A DNA stretch of 64,000 bases, from the NCBI GenBank assembly GCA_045595285.1, contig JAZOAC010000135.1, forward strand, positions 1 to 64,000, given 5' to 3'. The notes beneath the pieces are model-generated. The model was not told the DNA's origin. It saw nothing but the letters and a program-made list of their open reading frames with translations, and made no database searches. Made by a program: the position numbers and the translations under genes. This document shows positions 55,001 through 63,590 of this stretch, in pieces. Source of the stretch: UBA1731 sp045595285. Lineage in GTDB: Bacteria; Verrucomicrobiota; Kiritimatiellia; RFP12; UBA1067. Every line of letters begins with the position of its first letter. The stretch's first letter is position 1.

Positions 55001-55164
55001 ATGGCATCCGTGAATGCGGCATCCTCGGATGCAAGCGGCATCGTGTATGCCCGCGCCGGCTCGCGGTTGATGGAATTAACCAGAAGGTTTTCCCAGTCGT
55101 TCGCCGCAAACGTCGGAAACATCATTGAGACAACAGAGGCTGTCAGCAGGAATTTCATAGTCAT
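52048..55164 (-). CDS. Secreted beta-galactosidase (GH2)
   Basis: 1038 residues with a Sec signal (MKFLLTASVVSMMFPTFA). It has the five-domain plan of E. coli LacZ: SLNGTWKISWAGNPDLRI early, the acid/base in SMGNETGHG, the nucleophile in MCEYAHAMGNSIG, and the C-terminal domain with YYGRGPRENYIDRK. It hydrolyses terminal beta-galactose; export points to an extracytoplasmic galactan or oligosaccharide. It lies 20 bases after tolB and overlaps the start of the AraC gene. That position makes transcription from the lpxA-tolB unit possible unless a promoter lies inside tolB. Confidence 0.93.
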   Translation of the reverse strand: MTMKFLLTASVVSMMFPTFAANDWENLLVNSINREPARAYTMPLASEDAAFTDAIEPESPYRKSLNGTWKISWAGNPDLRIKDFYRVDYSDADWFTIDVPSCVEMRGFGSPGYVNVRYPHKMEWPFIKDRQSGKGDYNPVSSYRRTFTVPTDWKGREVFLRFDGVYSAYYVWVNGEKVGYAEDSKLPSEFNITKFLKDGENLLAVEVYRWCDGSYLEDQDMYRFSGIFRDVSIWSMPKDGIWDFEVKTSLKNDYHDATMEVLGCEGVEWKLYDAARREIASGSRGAVEICDVKLWSAEKPNLYTLIVRKGSDIRTRKIGFKEVKVSGNTILVNGRKIKFKGVNRHETNPDNGRTVSMDDMMADILLFKKYNINTVRTAHYPDHHLWYDLCDRYGIYVCAEANVEGHEAGYNENGLGRFPEWTHSILERNLRHVVFYRNHASISLWSMGNETGHGVCFKTAIAEVKKLDPSRPVHWERGNPDADVDSRMYPSVEWCEWRGKHGDLPRDSKREDGWPKENWQTSGKPFWMCEYAHAMGNSIGNFQEYWDVFYKYDSLTGGCIWDWVDQAVWKYTDRVGADGKRERFLAYGGDWDEQPNDGPFNNNGVVDPFRNVTAKLVEVGHVHRNLVVSSDFTLENRFGFTYADEFDGTWELVEDGKIVKSGTFAVPHLAPLSKCRLELPEFERKAGHEYFVNVDFSLKTDTIWAKKGWKVSRNQIAFIPEDAKCMAVKAVAPEFTQDDRTVTASVGGTKAVFCRKSGTLCELVMNGKTILKDPVSGVVAGPQLTCMRAFTDNDIWLRGRRVEDKGNFYLTGLTQLRYHARPVKIGKDSISFDVSVFGAKSAGFRHKTVWTFAADGDVSVKNTVEPFGTMPESLPRLGLSFKLDKDLEKMRYYGRGPRENYIDRKTASFFGVYDSTVTEQYEAYVRPQDNGYRSDVRWAAFIGSDGKGVKFSGSVPMFMQALHYGVEDLEFARHRRDQQRINAPLVKRDEVCLNLDIRQLGLGGASCGPKPMGKYMLPASREEWTLRMEPYSGEPSSK

Positions 55165-55184
55165 ACGCCTTTCGTGTTAAACGC

Positions 55185-56348
55185 TTATTTGCTCATCGCA
55201 GGATTCATCCAGTTGCCGGAATTATGGAACATCTGCACAGGATTCGAGTCTCCATCGGGATCGGAGTCCACGATGAAGATCGCCTTGTCGCGCGCCGCCA
55301 CGATATGGCGGCTGTCCGCCGCCCACGTCGGATCCTGCCACGAACCCGGTTTGGTGACCGCACGGGCGGTGGACTCGCCTCCGTTCGGGGCGGATACCAT
55401 CACGCACCACTGCCCGGCCTGAAGGGAGGACCAGCAGAGCTTGCCGTCCTGGGCCCAGTCGGGACGGGTGTTTTGGCGGCCCTTCGATGTGTAGCGGGTG
55501 GATTTGCGGGTTGCAACGTCGCAGATGTATATCTGAGGGTTGCGCGTCTGATCGGAGACATAGGCGATCTTGCGTCCGTCGGGGCTCCAGCACGGGCTGG
55601 ACTCGGCGGCAGCGGCCGTTTTTGTCAGACGGATGATTGTACGCTTCGCGAGATCCATCACATAGAGTTCCGGATTTCCCTGGTAGGAAAGGATGATCGC
55701 CGCCGAACGTCCGTCAGGCGAGACCGCCGCGCCAGAGGCGCCGTTCTTGAACGCGCCGAGGCATTCGCGCTCGGACGTTTCCGTATTGATCCTGTACACA
55801 AGTTGCTTCTCGTGAAGGAAGCCGGTGTAGTAGATGTCGCGCCCGTTAGGCGCCCAGCGGGGACCGACCGCCGCACGACCGTCGGAGGTGATCTGCTTCA
55901 TGTCAAAACCGTCTGGATAGCAGGTATAGAGCTCCGCATTGTTGGATCCCTTGCGGTTCACGAACGCGAGACGGGTGGTCGCAAAACCCTTTCCTCCGTC
56001 GGAGAACGCCTCTACGATCGCATCCGAGAAACGGCGCGCCGCCATTCTTGCCGACGGATCGCCGGACACCGCCTCGTTCGAACGGACCACTTTCCCCCGC
56101 CCGGCCGCAGTGACGGCGCCGCCGGCCAGACCTGTCACCGTGATCGTCCCGGACGGAGCCACCTTGAATATACCGGAAAGCTCAAGATTCCTCTTGAGGC
56201 ACTTCTGATACCATGCGCTCCCCTGCACGTTGACGGAAACGGTGATCTTCTCGGCCCCCGCCTTTTCGACCTTGACGACAGGGGCGGCTCCGCACACGAG
56301 CGAAACGACCAACGCGCACACAACAGCAATGTTCTCCATTCTTCTCAT
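55185..56348 (-). CDS. tolB: TolB-like periplasmic beta-propeller protein
   Basis: 387 residues from MRRMENIAVVCALVV, chosen because AAAGG lies 9 bases ahead; an earlier ATG is less likely. After the signal a TolB N-terminal-like domain (about 25-140) precedes WD40-like propeller blades with the repeated phrase SPDGR, for example SPDGRSAAIILSYQGNPELY and SPDGRKIAYVSDQ. TolB works with Pal and TolQRA at the envelope. Those genes are not adjacent; instead lpxA comes before and a secreted beta-galactosidase after, so a different WD40-type role is possible. Confidence 0.75.
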   Translation of the reverse strand: MRRMENIAVVCALVVSLVCGAAPVVKVEKAGAEKITVSVNVQGSAWYQKCLKRNLELSGIFKVAPSGTITVTGLAGGAVTAAGRGKVVRSNEAVSGDPSARMAARRFSDAIVEAFSDGGKGFATTRLAFVNRKGSNNAELYTCYPDGFDMKQITSDGRAAVGPRWAPNGRDIYYTGFLHEKQLVYRINTETSERECLGAFKNGASGAAVSPDGRSAAIILSYQGNPELYVMDLAKRTIIRLTKTAAAAESSPCWSPDGRKIAYVSDQTRNPQIYICDVATRKSTRYTSKGRQNTRPDWAQDGKLCWSSLQAGQWCVMVSAPNGGESTARAVTKPGSWQDPTWAADSRHIVAARDKAIFIVDSDPDGDSNPVQMFHNSGNWMNPAMSK

Positions 56349-56402
56349 TTCAACTGACCTTTCAGCTTCTTCTTGATGGGGTGTATAGATCAATGGCATC
56401 CA

Positions 56403-57185
56403 TCAGCAGACGCCACGGGCAGAATCGCGGTAGAACTGAACGAGCTCCTTCACCTCGTCGTACTGTTCGACATCGTTCTCGACGCGCTCCAGAGCCTGCG
56501 AACGGTTCATGCCGGAGTGGTAGATGAAGCGGAACGCCTCCTTGAGCGCGGCGATGACGTCATTGGAGAAGCCGCGACGCTTGAGGCCGACAACATTAGG
56601 ACCTATAACCTTGAGCGAGCCTTCGACCATGTCGCCCAGCATGAACGGCGGGAAATCCTGGCGTATCTTCGACATGCCGCCGACCATCGCATGCCGGCCC
56701 ACGCTGCAGAACTGATGCGCCGCCGCGCAACCGCCGACAATCGCCCAGTCGTTGAGATGGACGTCGCCCGCAAGCTGCACGGAATTGGAGCAGATGACAT
56801 GGTTGCCGAGAATGCATCCATGCGCGGCATGGCAATAGGCCATGAACAGACAATCGGATCCGATGATCGTCTTCTCTCCATCCTTCGTCCCCAGATGCAC
56901 GGTCGCAAATTCGCGAATTACGGTGCGGTCGCCGATCTCCACATAGGAAATCGATCCCTCCTGGTATTTCAGGTCCTGCGTCTTCATCCCGATCAGGGCG
57001 TACGGGAATATCTGGCACTTTTCCCCGATTGTCGTATGTCCGTCGATTATGGCACCCTGCCCGACAGTCGTACCTGCGCCAAGCCTGACATTGCCACCGA
57101 TGGTCACATACGGACCGATCTTGACACCCTCGCCCAACTGGGCGGCCTTGTCCACCATTGCGGTGGGATGAACTTCAATAGACAT
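56403..57185 (-). CDS. lpxA: UDP-N-acetylglucosamine acyltransferase LpxA
   Basis: 260 residues of left-handed beta-helix hexapeptide repeats, for example VDKAAQLGEGVKIGPYVTIG. The catalytic histidine lies in AYCHAAHGCILG and the C-terminal helical part contains GLKRRGFSNDVIAALKEAFR, standard for LpxA. It performs the first step of lipid A synthesis. It stands apart from lpxC, lpxD and fabZ, which are not in the window, and between the LptF/G gene and tolB. Confidence 0.95.
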   Translation of the reverse strand: MSIEVHPTAMVDKAAQLGEGVKIGPYVTIGGNVRLGAGTTVGQGAIIDGHTTIGEKCQIFPYALIGMKTQDLKYQEGSISYVEIGDRTVIREFATVHLGTKDGEKTIIGSDCLFMAYCHAAHGCILGNHVICSNSVQLAGDVHLNDWAIVGGCAAAHQFCSVGRHAMVGGMSKIRQDFPPFMLGDMVEGSLKVIGPNVVGLKRRGFSNDVIAALKEAFRFIYHSGMNRSQALERVENDVEQYDEVKELVQFYRDSARGVC

Positions 57186-57202
57186 GGGACTGTTCTCCTA
57201 TT

Positions 57203-58318
57203 TTAAAGGTTTTTGGGTACAAGATATGAAGCCAGCAGCATGCATGCCAGCACAGGAAGCCAAATGAGATACTCGGGCTGCACCCTGAAGTTCTTGGAGA
57301 GACTCGACATCAGGATGATGACCATATAGTACGAAAGCGCGACGACAAGCGATATCGCCATGCCTATCGAACTCTCCTTACGCTGAGCACGAATCCCCAG
57401 CGGAGCCCCGACCAGCACAAAGCATATCGAGGCGAATGCAAACACCCACCGCTTCTGGAACTCTGTTTGGATATCGCTCAGATGGCGTTTGGCGAAATAG
57501 CGAGCTGTCCCCTTCTTGGAGGTCCCTTTGGCGTTGGCGACATTGGCCTTGGCCTTCGATATGGCCGAAGTCATCTCGAAGAAGCGGAAGTCCTTCTCTT
57601 TGCGGTTGTACTTGCCTGACTTCAGGGCGTCGACAATACGATGCTGGTAGCGGGCCGCACGTGCCATTCCGGGATGAGCCTCATCCATCGGATCGACCGT
57701 AAGGTTGTACAGGTCAAGACAGATGTCACGCCCTTCACTGGTGACAAGCGCCTTGCGGGCCGTTATCTCCCGGTCGAATTTCGGATTCGACTGATCGAGC
57801 ACGATCAGATTGTGAAGCCAGTTGCCCTCCTTTGACGAAAAATACAGCTTCATCTTCGGAAAATCGTCTATGACACGTCCCGGCTCCAGCAGCTCAAGGC
57901 CCGACCCTACGGTAATTCGCTTTGCGAGACTGCGGCGAATCTCATGCCCACGAGGAACGATTTCGTTGTTTATGTACAATCCAAGAACCGTCATGGAGAC
58001 CGCAAACACCAACGGCCAACGCATGACAGACAGCAGATTGACCCCGCACGCCCGCATGGCGGCTATCTCTGAATCGGCAGACATGCGGGAGAACACCAGC
58101 ACCGATGAAACCAGGAGCGCGAGCGGTATCGTCCACTGCATTGTCTCGGGAAAGCATACAAGCGCAAACTGACCGACAAGCTCTATCGGCACACCCGAGA
58201 GGATGTAACTCACCACCTGAACCATCAAACCAATGGTCAACACAAACGACAGCACGAGAAACGCCATGAAAAACGACGTTAAAAACGAACCGAAAACATA
58301 TCTTTGAAGGGTTTTCAT
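57203..58318 (-). CDS. LptF/LptG-family LPS export permease (second copy)
   Basis: 371 residues from MKTLQRYVFGSFLTSFFMAF; a TTG seven codons earlier is disregarded. Three transmembrane segments lie before residue 120, with DSEIAAMRACGVNLLSVM as the LptF/G coupling motif. A periplasmic domain follows and three segments end the protein. Together with the copy at 9929-11026 it probably forms the LPS-extracting permease pair, although they lie 47 kb apart. It is 18 bases before lpxA. Confidence 0.88.
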   Translation of the reverse strand: MKTLQRYVFGSFLTSFFMAFLVLSFVLTIGLMVQVVSYILSGVPIELVGQFALVCFPETMQWTIPLALLVSSVLVFSRMSADSEIAAMRACGVNLLSVMRWPLVFAVSMTVLGLYINNEIVPRGHEIRRSLAKRITVGSGLELLEPGRVIDDFPKMKLYFSSKEGNWLHNLIVLDQSNPKFDREITARKALVTSEGRDICLDLYNLTVDPMDEAHPGMARAARYQHRIVDALKSGKYNRKEKDFRFFEMTSAISKAKANVANAKGTSKKGTARYFAKRHLSDIQTEFQKRWVFAFASICFVLVGAPLGIRAQRKESSIGMAISLVVALSYYMVIILMSSLSKNFRVQPEYLIWLPVLACMLLASYLVPKNL

Positions 58319-58379
58319 TAATTGCACGAATTCTATCAAAACATCGGCCCAAACTCAAGCCAACGTCACTTCGCGCCCG

Positions 58380-59114
58380 TCATTGCGCAGAATCGAGGAT
58401 TCCGGCCTGCCGCCTCTGCGCAAGCGCCCGCGCAACGTCCGGAACGGCGACAAGCAGACGCCTTGTGTAGTCGCTCTGCGGACTCTCGAACACGTCCGCA
58501 GCGTTACCGGCATCGACGAAAATCCCCCTCTGCATCACGCACACGCGGTCGCACACGTTCTTGACGACCGCAAGATCGTGCGCAATCAGCAGAATGGAGA
58601 GATCAAGCTCATGGCGGAGCTCGCGGAGAAGGTTCAGTATGCGCGCCTGGACGCTCACGTCCAGCGCGCTCACAGGTTCGTCGGCGATAAGCACATCCGG
58701 CTCGCACGCCAACGCACGCGCTATGCTGACGCGCTGGCACTGTCCGCCGGACATCTCACGCGGATACTGCTCAAGGACTGCGGAACTAAGCCCCACAATA
58801 TCAAGCAATTCACCGACCGTGCGCCTTGACAAACGCTTGACCTTCAGCACCTCCTCAAGCGTCTGCCTTACCGTCATGCGCGGATTGAGCGAACCCACCG
58901 CATCCTGAAACACCATTTGGACGGACTTCGCGTTGCACACGACCCTTCCCGAAAACGGCTTTTCCAATCCGATGAGAGTCCTCGCTATCGTGGACTTTCC
59001 GCTGCCCGACTCGCCGACAATACCCAGAGTCTCGCCTCTGCGGAGAGTGAAACTCACACCCTTCACCGCCTCCATCGCGCCATAACGCACCTTAAGATCG
59101 GTCACTTCAATCAT
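58380..59114 (-). CDS. ABC transporter ATPase, oligopeptide/nickel type
   Basis: 244 residues from MIEVTDLKVRYGAMEAVKGV. Walker A is GESGSGKST, the signature MSGGQCQRVSIARAL, and Walker B LIADEPVSALDVSVQ, which is the DppF/OppF-type signature. A TRRLL near the end also fits that group. No permease or binding-protein gene is next to it, so its partner is elsewhere or it works with non-adjacent subunits. It lies 53 bases after the MacB-like ATPase on the same strand. Confidence 0.85.
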   Translation of the reverse strand: MIEVTDLKVRYGAMEAVKGVSFTLRRGETLGIVGESGSGKSTIARTLIGLEKPFSGRVVCNAKSVQMVFQDAVGSLNPRMTVRQTLEEVLKVKRLSRRTVGELLDIVGLSSAVLEQYPREMSGGQCQRVSIARALACEPDVLIADEPVSALDVSVQARILNLLRELRHELDLSILLIAHDLAVVKNVCDRVCVMQRGIFVDAGNAADVFESPQSDYTRRLLVAVPDVARALAQRRQAGILDSAQ

Positions 59115-59167
59115 TTTCGCGCACCATATCATTCACGGAGCCGGTTGGTTCGCAGCCGAAGGCCCGG

Positions 59168-59851
59168 CTATACCTCGTACTTCAGTATTCTCCCGTCCTT
59201 CACGACAATGTGGCTCTTTGCATATGCATCGATGTCCGGCTCGTGAGTGACGACAATGACAGTCTTGCCCTGTTCGTAGAGCTCCTGGAAAAGACCCATG
59301 ATCTGTACGGACGTCTTGGAGTCGAGATTGCCTGTAGGCTCGTCGGCCAGAAGCACGGCAGGGTCGTTAGCCAAGGCGCGGGCGACGGCCACACGCTGTC
59401 GCTGACCGCCGGAGAGCTCGGACGGAAGATGCATAAGGCGGTGGTCTATCTCGACCTTCTCCGCAAGCTCCTTTGCGCGGCGTGTCCGTTCGGCCTTGGG
59501 GACGCCGAGATAGAACATCGGCATTTCGATGTTGTCCAGCACCGTCAGCTGCGGAATGAGATGGAAACTCTGGAACACAAAGCCGAGATTCTTCAGCCGA
59601 TGGTCCGAGAGCGCGTTGTCGCTCATGTTCGAGACGTCCGTGCCGTTCAGATGGTAGGATCCGGACGTCGGACGGTCCAGGCATCCGAGAATGTTCAGCA
59701 GGGTCGATTTGCCGGATCCTGAAGGCCCCATTATCGCCACATACTGACCCTTCCGGATCGTGAACGACACGCCGTCAAGAGCCTTCACAGTTTCGCCGCC
59801 GACTGTATAGTGGCGGCGCACGTCATTGAGCACTACCACTTCCTCTGCCAT
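59168..59851 (-). CDS. ABC transporter ATPase, MacB/LolD type
   Basis: 227 residues from MAEEVVVLNDVRRHYTVGGE, with Walker A GPSGSGKST, signature LSGGQRQRVAVARAL and Walker B LLADEPTGNLDSKTS, the pattern of LolD/MacB/FtsE ATPases. It overlaps the end of the MacA-like gene by 29 bases. It lacks the four-helix permease that MacB carries, and no separate permease is between it and the next gene, so the transporter as seen is incomplete. Confidence 0.9.
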   Translation of the reverse strand: MAEEVVVLNDVRRHYTVGGETVKALDGVSFTIRKGQYVAIMGPSGSGKSTLLNILGCLDRPTSGSYHLNGTDVSNMSDNALSDHRLKNLGFVFQSFHLIPQLTVLDNIEMPMFYLGVPKAERTRRAKELAEKVEIDHRLMHLPSELSGGQRQRVAVARALANDPAVLLADEPTGNLDSKTSVQIMGLFQELYEQGKTVIVVTHEPDIDAYAKSHIVVKDGRILKYEV

Positions 59852-61325
59852 CTGAATCATCTCCGCCATTCACTTCTTCGTCCTTTTCCTCCTGAACCGG
59901 CGGCGCAGTCATTACGACTTCGCCAGGCTTCACGCCCTTGAGGATGTGGATCATGCGATTGTTGTCCAGTCCAACCTCGACCTTGCGCAGTTCCCACTCC
60001 GAATCGTCCTGCACATACACATAGGCGTCATCATCAATGCGCACCACGCACTGGATCGGACAGTACACAGCCTTGGCGAACGTCTCCTTCACGAGCTCGA
60101 CGTCACAGCTCATGCCGGGACGCACGACGGCATCGCAGAAGTCGCATTCCAATTCACACTTGAACATCTTCAGATCGGGATTGAGGCGCGTAGACTGCGC
60201 ATCAGGAAGGATGCCGATCTTTGTGAGCCTGCCCGAGAACACCTGATCGGGGAATGCATCCACCTTGACCGTCGCGGACATCCCCACCTCAAGCTTGTTG
60301 AGCGAGGATTCCGGAACCATTATCTCCACGATCATGCCGGTGTCCAGCGGAATGTATATCAGCTCCTGGCGCTGGACGGCGGATTCTCCGGCCGCAATCG
60401 GATTTTCCCACCAACGGCGCTTGGCGGTCGCGGCGTAGAGGACGATGCCGTTCGTGGGCGCGAATATCTTCGACTTAGAAATCTGGAAGTTGAGCTCCGC
60501 CAGTCGGTTCGTCGCCCGGTAGTACTCGCGGCTGCGCTGGACGATCTCCGTCTCGCCCTGGCGAATCTGCGACTTGTTCTGCCAAACGGTGCGCGCAACG
60601 GCGCGCGTGGCCTTGCGGACATTCGACTGAAGCGTGGCGCGCTTCTGGTGAACCGTATAGTTCGTGAGAACGTTCATCTTGGTCTTCGCCATTTCGAGAT
60701 CGATCTCCTTGCGGCGCAGGGCCAACTCGTCCGCCTGCAGTTCGGTGCGGGTGAGAAAGCCCTCCTTGGCAAGCTTGCGGCTCCACTCCAGCTTCTCGGC
60801 GGCGCGCTGAAGCTCCTCGTCCGCAAGGGCGATATCGGCTTCACGCTGGCGCTTCTCCTCGGGGAAGTCGCCCTTCTCGTACTTCTCGAGCTCCATCTTC
60901 GCGAGATCAAGCGTCACCTCGCGCTCAAGCAGATTGCCTTCGCACTCTCCCTTCGTCACCCCAAGACGCTCCTCCGCGATGATGAGGTTGCCGTGGGCCG
61001 TGTTCGCCGTTATCTCCTGGTCGTTTCGCTTCTCCACCAGCGCAGCCGCGTCAAATTCGACGAGGAGATCGCCCGTCTTGACGTTCACGCCGTCCTCCAC
61101 GACCCACAGGATCGTGTTGCGCCCCTCTAGCTCACTGCGCAGAATCACCTTGTCACGGCTCTGCACCGAACCGGACGCCGTAATGCCGATCGTGAGCGGG
61201 CCTTCCGTCACGGTGAACACCGGCGTGGTGTCGTCAGCGGCGTCGCCGCCGCCAAACAGCCATACGGACAGCACGGCGGCCGCCAGCGCCGTCACCAGAA
61301 TCCAAAACCATTTTTTCTTGATCAT
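59823..61325 (-). CDS. MacA/HlyD-type efflux adaptor protein
   Basis: 500 residues from MIKKKWFWILVTALAAAVLS, an N-terminal membrane anchor. A longer frame upstream has no family similarity and overlaps the outer-membrane-factor gene. A biotinyl-lipoyl half (about 50-100), a long coiled-coil arm (about 90-260) and a beta-barrel domain (VEIMVPESSLNKLEVGMSAT near 320) follow. It would bridge the inner-membrane transporter and the outer-membrane channel encoded just upstream. Confidence 0.85.
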   Translation of the reverse strand: MIKKKWFWILVTALAAAVLSVWLFGGGDAADDTTPVFTVTEGPLTIGITASGSVQSRDKVILRSELEGRNTILWVVEDGVNVKTGDLLVEFDAAALVEKRNDQEITANTAHGNLIIAEERLGVTKGECEGNLLEREVTLDLAKMELEKYEKGDFPEEKRQREADIALADEELQRAAEKLEWSRKLAKEGFLTRTELQADELALRRKEIDLEMAKTKMNVLTNYTVHQKRATLQSNVRKATRAVARTVWQNKSQIRQGETEIVQRSREYYRATNRLAELNFQISKSKIFAPTNGIVLYAATAKRRWWENPIAAGESAVQRQELIYIPLDTGMIVEIMVPESSLNKLEVGMSATVKVDAFPDQVFSGRLTKIGILPDAQSTRLNPDLKMFKCELECDFCDAVVRPGMSCDVELVKETFAKAVYCPIQCVVRIDDDAYVYVQDDSEWELRKVEVGLDNNRMIHILKGVKPGEVVMTAPPVQEEKDEEVNGGDDSDGRGSGSAQ

Positions 61326-61353
61326 CTTGTTGCACCCCCAAAAGAAATGAAAA

Positions 61354-62973
61354 CTATCTCCAGGTCCCGTCACGCCGTATCTCCAGACCTCCCGTCGCAC
61401 AGCGGAGCTCAAGATCGCTCGTCCACCAGTCGATGACCGCGGAGCAGAGCGCGTTGCGCGCCGAAAGAAGTGCGGATTCGGCCTCGAGGATGTCGCGCAT
61501 GGAGCTCCGTCCCGACTGCATGAACAAATCGTTCGCCTCGACGCGCATGCACGCAGTCCTGTACGCCTCGACCTTGTTTCCGTAGAGAGCGCGCATGGCG
61601 ACAAGATCCCGGTATCCGGCACGTACCTCGTTCTTGACATTGTCCTCGCTCTCCGTGTATTCTCGGATGGCCTGGTCGCGGGACACAAGCGCCTGCCTGT
61701 ACTGATTGCGTTCGCGGCGGCGATCCCACGGCATAGAGAACTTGATTTTGGCGCGTGTATCGGTGGAATCCTGAACCGTATCACGTTTAGGATCACCGCC
61801 GTGGCGGTTACCGTTGTAAGAAGCTCCGCCCTCAATGGTCAAATCGGCTCGAAGAGCGTCCGCCTTGATCTTCACCTGACGCTCTGCATCCTCCGACTCG
61901 CCGCGGGCCACCGCCAGATCGCGTCGGCAGCGCACCGCAGAGATGAGAGCCTCGGACTCCATAGGATAGTTTGCGAGCGCGTCGTCCGTCGCGGCGGCCA
62001 GGGACTCCATGCGCTCCTCAAGGGCGCGCAGTTCCTCTGCCCGCAATTCCACCGGCGTCTCCGGCGGAAGGCCTAGCGTGATCTTGAAATTGTCCAGGGC
62101 ATCCTGATAGCTCTGCTTGGTGGTGATCATGGTCTGCCTGGCGTTGAGAAGATCCGTCTTCGCCTGGTCGGTCTGGATGCGATCCATGCGGCCGGCCTCG
62201 AACATCATCTCCGCGCGGGAGTAGTTCTGCTCAAGGCGCTTCACGTTGTCGCCGGAGTTCAAGTGGTTCTGGTAGTATTTCAGCACGTTGAAATAGGCTT
62301 TCGCAAGAGACAGCGCGAACGTCTGCCGATAGCGCTCGAACGTCCAGATCGAATAGACGAGATTGCGCTCAGCCTGCGTGAGAGGCTCGCGCACAATGTC
62401 GCGCCCGGCGCCGCGCATCAGCGGGATGGACATAGTGATGTCGCCGGTCCACGCGAAGCTGTGCCAGTCGTCACGGATCATCTTCGCTATGTCGACGGCG
62501 GCATTGCCCGTCATCACGGCGCCCTGCTCGAACTTCCGCCTTGCGAGGCTCGAATCGCCGCCCGCCGAGACGGACTCCTTGACTATCTCGGGTTCGCCTG
62601 ACAGGGCCCCCAGTATCATGCCCGAAAACGTGGTGGAGAAGGCGTACTCCTCGGAATCCAGCGAGAGCGCACGGACGAAAACCGTCTCCTTGTGCCTGCG
62701 GAACTGGCGGTTGTTCTTCGCCCCCACGCGCAATGCGTCGTCAAGGGAAAGCCGGACGATTCCGTTCGTGTCCGGAACGAGCGGAGCGATCGGATCTCCC
62801 TCGTAGGCTATGCCGAAGATGTTCGTGACGCCCATCGCCTTCTCCCACGCGGCGATGGCGAGCCGGTCGGCGGCATTGTCCGCATCCCTCTCCGCCTTCT
62901 CCGGGGTCATGCACCCCGCCAAAGCCAGAAGCACCGCCATTGCGGGCGCAACGACAGAGGACGCCGACGGCAT
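61354..62973 (-). CDS. TolC-like outer-membrane efflux lipoprotein
   Basis: 539 residues from MPSASSVVAPAMAVLLALAGC, whose LAGC is a lipobox; starts further upstream give a long non-signal lead. Two long alpha-helical stretches with the family phrase ARSSRMRDIL-like GRSSMRDILEAESALLSARN near the C-terminus fit the TolC/OprM outer-membrane factor family. It would form the trans-periplasmic exit duct for the MacA adaptor and ABC ATPase encoded after it. Confidence 0.82.
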   Translation of the reverse strand: MPSASSVVAPAMAVLLALAGCMTPEKAERDADNAADRLAIAAWEKAMGVTNIFGIAYEGDPIAPLVPDTNGIVRLSLDDALRVGAKNNRQFRRHKETVFVRALSLDSEEYAFSTTFSGMILGALSGEPEIVKESVSAGGDSSLARRKFEQGAVMTGNAAVDIAKMIRDDWHSFAWTGDITMSIPLMRGAGRDIVREPLTQAERNLVYSIWTFERYRQTFALSLAKAYFNVLKYYQNHLNSGDNVKRLEQNYSRAEMMFEAGRMDRIQTDQAKTDLLNARQTMITTKQSYQDALDNFKITLGLPPETPVELRAEELRALEERMESLAAATDDALANYPMESEALISAVRCRRDLAVARGESEDAERQVKIKADALRADLTIEGGASYNGNRHGGDPKRDTVQDSTDTRAKIKFSMPWDRRRERNQYRQALVSRDQAIREYTESEDNVKNEVRAGYRDLVAMRALYGNKVEAYRTACMRVEANDLFMQSGRSSMRDILEAESALLSARNALCSAVIDWWTSDLELRCATGGLEIRRDGTWR

Positions 62974-63139
62974 CAATCCGCCGGGGCCATCTGTTTTTTC
63001 TCTCAGAAATGTGTTTCCTCTAAACATTGTCTGCATGCACAACCACACAAAAATACGGTCCACATTTTACCATAAAATCAATGTCGCACGATTATCTGAA
63101 GGACCCTTGCATGTTTCTCGTTTGCGCCTTCAAAATCCC

Positions 63140-63157
63140 GTGCTGAAAACTCAGCAC
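63140..63157 (-). terminator. Possible terminator hairpin after the nudix gene
   Basis: GTGCTGA and TCAGCAC form a perfect 7-bp stem with a 4-base loop. The stem overlaps the nudix stop codon; on the minus strand it is followed by GGGATTTTG, a weak T-run, so termination may be inefficient. Confidence 0.4.
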
Positions 63158-63588
63158 TTGAAGTATACGTCCGGCCAACCAGAAAGCGCACGGAATCCTT
63201 CCGGAAGAAGGTTTGCCGATTCAAGATCATCCATGTCCTGCCACACGAACTCAATCCAGTCTTCGCACGACTTCAATCCATCCGCATCCACACCGTCGGC
63301 GAGCTTGAGTTCATAGACGAGATTTATCTCTGCATGCGGCCTGCCGTTCTGGATGAACGAATTCTCAAGTACCCCCAGAAAAGAGCCTGTCGACGAATCG
63401 ACGCCTAGCTCCTCCTTCACCTCGCGGACTAGCGCGGCGCGTCCTGTTTCGCCGAACTCGATGTGACCGCCCGGAAGGTATGTAGATCCGCCGCCCTTGG
63501 CCCGGCAGAGGAGCAGTCTTCCATCCTTCACGCACACACCGCGCGCGATCGTCTCAATTCCGGCCAGTTCATATTCCTTGCGAACCAT
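63151..63588 (-). CDS. Nudix hydrolase
   Basis: 145 residues from MVRKEYELAGIETIARGV; the longer frame would overlap lpxB. The Nudix box is GGHIEFGETGRAALVREV plus KEELGV, matching G-x5-E-x7-R-E-x2-E-E-x-G. It hydrolyses a nucleoside-diphosphate derivative, as a housekeeping or lipid-A-related nucleotide enzyme. It follows lpxB by two bases and is coupled to it. The specific substrate is not visible. Confidence 0.9.
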   Translation of the reverse strand: MVRKEYELAGIETIARGVCVKDGRLLLCRAKGGGSTYLPGGHIEFGETGRAALVREVKEELGVDSSTGSFLGVLENSFIQNGRPHAEINLVYELKLADGVDADGLKSCEDWIEFVWQDMDDLESANLLPEGFRALSGWPDVYFKC

Positions 63589-63590
63589 CT

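Noticed and set aside
61326..61835. 170-codon N-terminal extension of the MacA-like adaptor
   Set aside because: Lies wholly inside the outer-membrane-factor gene in another frame and lacks family similarity; the membrane anchor starts at 61325.
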